Origin: Lunularia cruciata
Lineage: Eukaryota > Streptophyta > Marchantiopsida > Lunulariales > Lunulariaceae
Length of the DNA stretch: 64,000 bases
Direction: 5' to 3'
Assembly: GCA_948567375.1 (NCBI GenBank)
Contig: OX419756.1
Location: 52,590,333 to 52,654,332, forward strand
Shown: in pieces, positions 59,535 through 64,000 of the stretch
How positions within the stretch are numbered: position 1 is the first letter of the stretch
Layout of the letters: each line of letters begins with the position of its first letter
Notes under the pieces: generated by a model
Seen by the model: the letters and a program-made list of their open reading frames with translations, nothing else
Databases searched by the model: none
Told to the model about the DNA's origin: nothing
Made by a program: the position numbers and the translations under genes

Positions 59535-61287
59535 GTCGCGACCGCAAGTGCCCCACCAAGTGCCAACACCAACTAAACACCACCCACTAATGTAACTCTA
59601 ACCGAGATAACTACACTAGAGGAAAGGCAACCTGTAATCTTCCATCATAACACGCACTCTCACGGTTTGCAAGTCATCACTTCCTGCCTCACCGGAGAGA
59701 AACAAAGGTAGTCTAACTGGTCATCACTCTAGCCTCACTACCGAGAGCACACCAGAGCACCAATGCTCAAAAGTCACGACACCTCACACAAACATGGTGC
59801 ACAAACAAGAAGCAAAGAAGGGAGGGGATCCAATCACAAGAAATCTAAACAAAAACCCTCCATCTCATAACACAACACGGGACTGACTCTGCCACCATTT
59901 GGCATTTGACATAAGAGAAGTTTGTATCTAAGTCCTAAGCTACCAGGATCACCAAGAATAGGATCAAACTGCATCTCCTAGCCAAAGCTACATGAGTATA
60001 GATAACAATGGCACAGTCATTATGACAACAAGTGAGAATGGACCAATTGGCTAGGGCACCAATCTAGGAACAAGAAATCTAGGAGTCAAACCCTATTGCG
60101 CACAATCTAGCATGAAAGGCAGATTTTGCCAACCAATGACCAAGATCTACTCTGAACTAGCTAGCCTAACGCCAACAAGCTGGCTTGCTGGCCCTTCAGG
60201 CCCTTCTAGGCCTTCGTAGCCTCTCATAGCCCACACCCCTATGCCTCAAAGCCTCTAAATGCCAAATAAGGCCTTTCTTGTTGCCACTTCAAACCTTCTC
60301 CAAAATTGGCAAAACTTCTCCAAATTTGTGAATGTCCTCCAAACTAGCGAAACTCCTCCAAATCTGGCCAAACAGTGAAAACTCCTCCAAATCTGGCCAA
60401 AATCTGACGTAAATTCCAACCAAAATCTGACATAAACCCTAAAGTTGGCTGTCCACCAAATCCCCCGCTAAATTTCCACTCAAGCCAAATTGACAACACA
60501 GGTTTTTCCAAATCATAAATTCATGAGAAGAGCTTCCCAACTCCACCTTCAATTTGACTTTTTGAGCCCAACTCGCAGCAAATTGGTCCTACCTTCACCT
60601 CTTGAGCTCAAAATCACAACCACTGCTCAAAATTTGCTCCTTCTTTGCTCAAAATTTGGCCAGCGCTTCCGCACACCGTCCGTCTAACTGCCAAATCTAC
60701 ATCAATTGAACAAACTTCTGCACACTAGGGAAACACTGAACTTGAATTGGGCTACCAACGATCCACCGAGCTTGGAGATACCACCAACACTTAAAGTTCC
60801 TGCACACGATTTCCCACTGACTTCATTTCTTTGATGTAATCAAATTGCTTACCACTCTCAACTCAACTCAACTCAGATTGGTACTTGATCTGTCACTCTA
60901 TAAACTGTCAACAACTGGGCACTGATTACAGTCAAGCCACACCCACTCAAGCATAGAGAATCCAGGTGATACTCACCGGCCTCTGTCCACCATAGCCAAG
61001 AACTCGAAGGCTCAACATCAAAGAAGTGAGCTCTCTGGAGCTCACTTTGAAACTATACTCCCTGGACTCAAGCTAGCACTGAAACCCTAACGGTCCCACT
61101 AACGGCACACTTGACGGTGCGAACGGTGCAAAGTGACAGTGGGCCCCACCGTGAAGTCAGTACCCCAGACACAAAATCTAACCGTCGGAAAGTAGTCTTT
61201 GAGAAACTGTTGAAATAACTCTAACTACTATCACTGGAACTCCAGTGTCTGAGCATCTAGATGCGGCACTACAGATGGCATGACAAG
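59535..61287 (-). repeat. D2 leader and probable 5' LTR
   Basis: The probable LTR occupies about 59900-61285 (minus-strand start TGTCATGCC, end near ATGCCA). The leader 59535-59899 separates it from gag. Minus-strand TGGTGGCAGAGTCAG (59883-59897) resembles the initiator-Met primer site in 12 of 15 positions. Boundaries are tentative because the left side of D2 lacks a matching full LTR. Confidence 0.5.
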
Positions 61288-61995
61288 TGTTGTGCGTATT
61301 TACATCGCTACACAATATACATCGCTGTCAACATCATACACTATAGAAGCACAACTCACACATAAGTCATACATAGACTCTAAAGTGCTACAATCGCCCC
61401 CCTAGCTGGCGGTTAGGTCTCTCTAACTCCATATAGCCATCTACTCTAAGTATATGGTATACCCTCTAATGGGCAAAGATCAGGAGGCCGGGTGCTATGG
61501 AGCCCCATTGTTAGTCGCATGTCTGCAATCTATACCATATAAAGAATGAACTAGATTGCTTACCACTATGCATGAGTGAAGTCAGTATAGTACTTGATCT
61601 GTCACTCTATAAATTGCCAACAACTAGGCACTGATTACAGTCAAGCCACACCCACTCAAGCATAGAGAATCTAGGTGACGCTTGCCGGCCTCTGTCCACC
61701 ATAGCCAGGAACTCGAAGGCTCAACATTAGAGAAGTGAGCTCTTTGCAGCTCACTTTGAAACTATACCCCTTGGACTCGAGCTAGCACTGAAACCCTAAA
61801 CGGTCTCGATGACGGCACACTCGACAGTGCAAACGGTGCAAAGTGACGGTGGGCCCTACCGTGAAGTCAGTACCCCAAACACAAAATCTAACCTTTGGAA
61901 AGTAGTCTTTGAGAAACTGCTGAAATAACTCTAACTACTATCACTGGAACTCCAGTGTCCGAGCATCTAGACGCGGCACTACAAATGGCGTGACA
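61288..61995 (-). repeat. D2 right terminal unit
   Basis: 708 bp from TGTTG to TGACA, separated by two bases (AG) from the identical-type end at 61285. Its left part (61288-61555) matches 49689-49940 at the other end of the element and its right part (61556-61995) matches 60840-61285. It therefore joins the two end regions of the element without the coding part. Confidence 0.75.
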
Positions 61996-63200
61996 GGTTA
62001 TATATGAACAAGGTTTGGAAGTGTATCTTCTTTTCAATCCCAATAATTGATAGATTGTCATTAATTGGGATGTGCTCTTTGATGAGTTGAGAACTTGGGA
62101 AGAAAACAAAGATGCAATGTAAAACAAGCAGATTAGGTTGATCAAAATGATCAATTTGTCTTTCCAAGCTATATGGTTGATTTTTCAAAAGAAAAATCTT
62201 TACCTAAACCTAAAGATTCATCTTAAGAGACTTCAAAGGTGTATAGAAGGCATCCAAAGGAGGTGGTGGTTTTTGATCTTAATACCACAAAAGGAGAAGA
62301 CTCCCAAAAACTAACCTTAAATGTAAATCCTTGAGTAGGATTCCAAAAAAGTCAAGAGATTATATGGAATATCCAAGTGAATGGCTAAGAAAATTAAAGA
62401 GTGTGAGAAAGCCTATTGATAGACTTGGCTTTCCTTTTGAGGAATAGCTTCATTTGATAGAAGAGATGTAAGATGAATCTTACATCTACAATGAGATAGA
62501 TAATGATCTTGAGACACTACAACAAGCAATGCTTAGAACAGATTGAGTCAATGGGAGTTGGCTATAGTAGAAGAGAAGAAGTCTCTCTAGACCAATGGTA
62601 CATAGTACTAGCTAACTTACCACTAGGTAGAAAAGCAATTGATTGTGAATGGATATTCAAGGTCAAGTGTAGAGTTGAGAATGGGATTTTGGAGCACAAA
62701 ACAAGACTTTTTGCAAAGAGCTTCAACAAGAAGGCATATTTGAAATATATAGGAACATTTACACTTGTTGCCAAGTATGGATCTATTAGGAAGCTTCTAG
62801 TATTTGTTGCAAAGAGAGATTAGGAAGTGGAGTAGCTAGATGTGAAGAAAACCTTTCTCAATGAGATCTCAAAGAGACCACAAATAAGGATGCTCCAAAT
62901 AGTTATGTTGAAGGAAAAGGGAGAATATTCTTGCTTAAGAAAGCCTTGTATGGTCTTAAGCAAACTCCTAAAGCCTTGTATGAGAAACTAAATTCATACA
63001 TGAGAGAGCAGGGCTTCAACTAAGCAGACTCCAACATGAGTGTCTACTATAAGAGTGATGTATAAATTGATGACTTGCTACGATTGGGAAATAGAGAATC
63101 TATCAATAAAGTGATAAATTTCTTATTCTTTGAGATGAACATCCTTGGTCAATGAAACGCATTTTGGAGATTAATGTAACAAAAGACAAAAAAACAATAT
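61996..63200 (+). pseudogene. C2 reverse transcriptase region
   Basis: Resumes the C2 frame broken by D2 (EQGLEVYLLFNP, 62.0 kb). 62503-62823 includes LPLGRKAIDCEWIFKVK and [33 protein letters not shown] follows near 62,935-62,990. The catalytic box region is reduced to IDDLLRLGN (about 63,070). Similarity ends near 63,200. Confidence 0.82.
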
Positions 63201-63489
63201 ATTTAGCTATTGGTATTACACCTCCTCAAGGAGTATGGATTGCATCACATCTTCTATAATCTCATCATATTTTTTAGATCCTAATGATTATACCAAATGA
63301 TTCCATGATTCTTGTAATGCGTTCAATACAAGAAAGACCATACTCTACTTGCTCATCTTTCTTTTGGCTTCTATGGATTGATCACTTAAGTCAAAGATAT
63401 GGCAAAAGAAATCTTTCCATTGACTCACCACCAACATATCAGATATTGTAGAGATTTTCTATGCAAGAAAAGCTCAATCATGACTCATG

Positions 63490-63690
63490 TTGATTTATTT
63501 ATTTTGGCTAAGTTGTCCCACATCTCCTTTGCGGTGTCACATTTGCATATGTGACTATGCTACAAAGCTTTAGTATCAAGGACAATCTATGTGTACACTT
63601 CTAACTCTTCTACATCCCATTTTTCTCTCTTGTGAATTGGCTTTCCATTATTTGGATATTGCAATGACCCATCTACTTGTACAATTGATG
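63490..63690 (-). pseudogene. Fragment of another copia gag
   Basis: The minus strand gives KWDVEELEVYT, DTKAL and CKCDTAKEMWDNLAKINKS, the pattern of the UBN2-type gag of a different Ty1/copia lineage. Stops interrupt it. The flanking 63.2-63.49 and 63.69-64.0 kb are probably further decayed parts; I see no other feature there. Confidence 0.55.
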
Positions 63691-64000
63691 AGAACTCAAA
63701 AAGTAATACATCACAAAACTTAGTATAATATAACTCTTTTCATCCAGACAATCAATGAGTTGATTATTATTGGAACTAGACTAAAACAAAAAGGATTAGA
63801 TTGTTGTGTCACAATGGGATACACAATGAATTGTGAAAAATCATCCTTGCAAAGGGAAGCTCTTTGCCTAACATGGTCACTAAATTCATGGGAAGACAAA
63901 GATTTTACAAAGAGAGTACACCCAAAAAACAAAATTACATGTACCCCAACAACACTAGAACCATCTAGACCAAACACTCTTTTTACTCAATTAGGAACTT

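Larger units (their letters stand above)
49357..61995 (-). mobile_element. D2: Ty3/gypsy element with DNA methyltransferase and PHD finger, inserted in C2
   Basis: The block begins TGTCGTGCG and ends GGCGTGACA, flanked by GGTT at 49353-49356 and 61996-61999. On the minus strand it encodes gag with two zinc knuckles (59.5-57.9 kb), protease (57.3 kb), cytosine-5 methyltransferase (56.6-55.8 kb), reverse transcriptase (55.2-54.5), RNase H (54.5-53.9), integrase (51.3-50.3) and a PHD finger (50.1-49.95). From about 59.0 to 53.1 kb everything stays in one frame, apart from stop codons. A 1,364-bp LTR-like segment with adjoining leader sequence interrupts it between RNase H and integrase. The ends are unusual: partial copies of the terminal sequences lie head to tail on both sides (see 49357-49686 and 61288-61995). 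A likely 5' LTR is about 59900-61285, followed by a possible primer site TGGTGGCAGAGTCAG (complement of 59883-59897). Confidence 0.88.
42503..63200 (+). mobile_element. C2: decayed second copy of the C1 copia family, interrupted twice
   Basis: Only the last about 195 bp of the 5' LTR remain (42503-42695). A damaged copy of the C1 primer site (TGTTATAGGCACAC) follows. Internal pieces: 42696-44005 (gag to the start of the integrase region), 48519-49356 (integrase) and 61996-63200 (linker and reverse transcriptase). A 4.5-kb insertion and the 12.6-kb D2 element separate them. The frame-level continuity across both junctions identifies them as one element. Stops are frequent and no 3' LTR was found. 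Confidence 0.85.

Noticed and set aside
63205..63222. TAGCTATTGGTATTACA-like end of a family A LTR
   Set aside because: Only about 17 bp resemble the LTR end; too short to call an insertion.
1..64000. tRNA, rRNA or CRISPR-like features
   Set aside because: I looked for B-box-like GGTTCGAATCC, rRNA motifs and regularly spaced repeats and found none; the tRNA-like 14 bases at 34111-34124 are a primer-binding site.

Overview
The window looks like nuclear DNA of a land plant or close streptophyte relative. One intact intron-bearing host gene, a plant-type cohesin subunit SCC3/STAG, lies in a sea of nested and decayed retrotransposons. Its mostly short introns (roughly 90-600 bp, one of 1.4 kb) and the element types (REL-type non-LTR, copia with a half-tRNA primer site, gypsy with a DNA methyltransferase) suggest a seed-free plant. 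That placement is inference and I cannot name the species.

Layout. 1-17.2 kb: a very decayed Ty3/gypsy element on the minus strand (copy D1) that carried a cytosine-5 DNA methyltransferase between protease and reverse transcriptase. It is cut by solo LTRs and by a chromovirus (family A, 2255-14861, TSD TAAAG). Family A is itself split by a second chromovirus (family B, 6614-12187, TSD CAAGT), whose LTRs are full of heat-shock-element-like motifs. 17.2-22.4 kb: a solo LTR, AT-rich DNA, small inverted and direct repeats, and the 3' half of a non-LTR element with a restriction-like endonuclease. 22.4-25.9 kb: upstream region of the host gene, with no recognised gene.

25,945-41,339: SCC3 on the plus strand. 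I traced 22 coding exons; all splice phases join, giving 3,720 nt (1,239 codons plus stop). Intron 9 holds a solo LTR and a 5.2-kb Ty1/copia element (C1, antisense). The flanking sites read CCTTA three times, so two insertions used the same target. C1 appears to prime from the anticodon arm of initiator tRNA-Met, and its gag ATG lies inside that primer-binding site.

42.5-63.2 kb: a second, decayed copy of the same copia family (C2, plus strand), split by a 4.5-kb insertion (44.0-48.5 kb) and by a 12.6-kb insertion (49,357-61,995). The latter is copy D2, the better-preserved methyltransferase gypsy element: gag with two zinc knuckles, protease, DNMT3-like methyltransferase, reverse transcriptase, RNase H, integrase and a C-terminal PHD finger. 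Most of it reads in one long frame, broken mainly by stop codons that look like C-to-T changes. 63.2-64 kb: a fragment of another copia gag.

The most interesting system is the D family: a retrotransposon polyprotein combining a writer (DNA methyltransferase) with a likely chromatin reader (PHD finger). DNMT-bearing retrotransposons have been reported in dinoflagellates and a charophyte alga, as I recall; the PHD addition and the occurrence here deserve checking.
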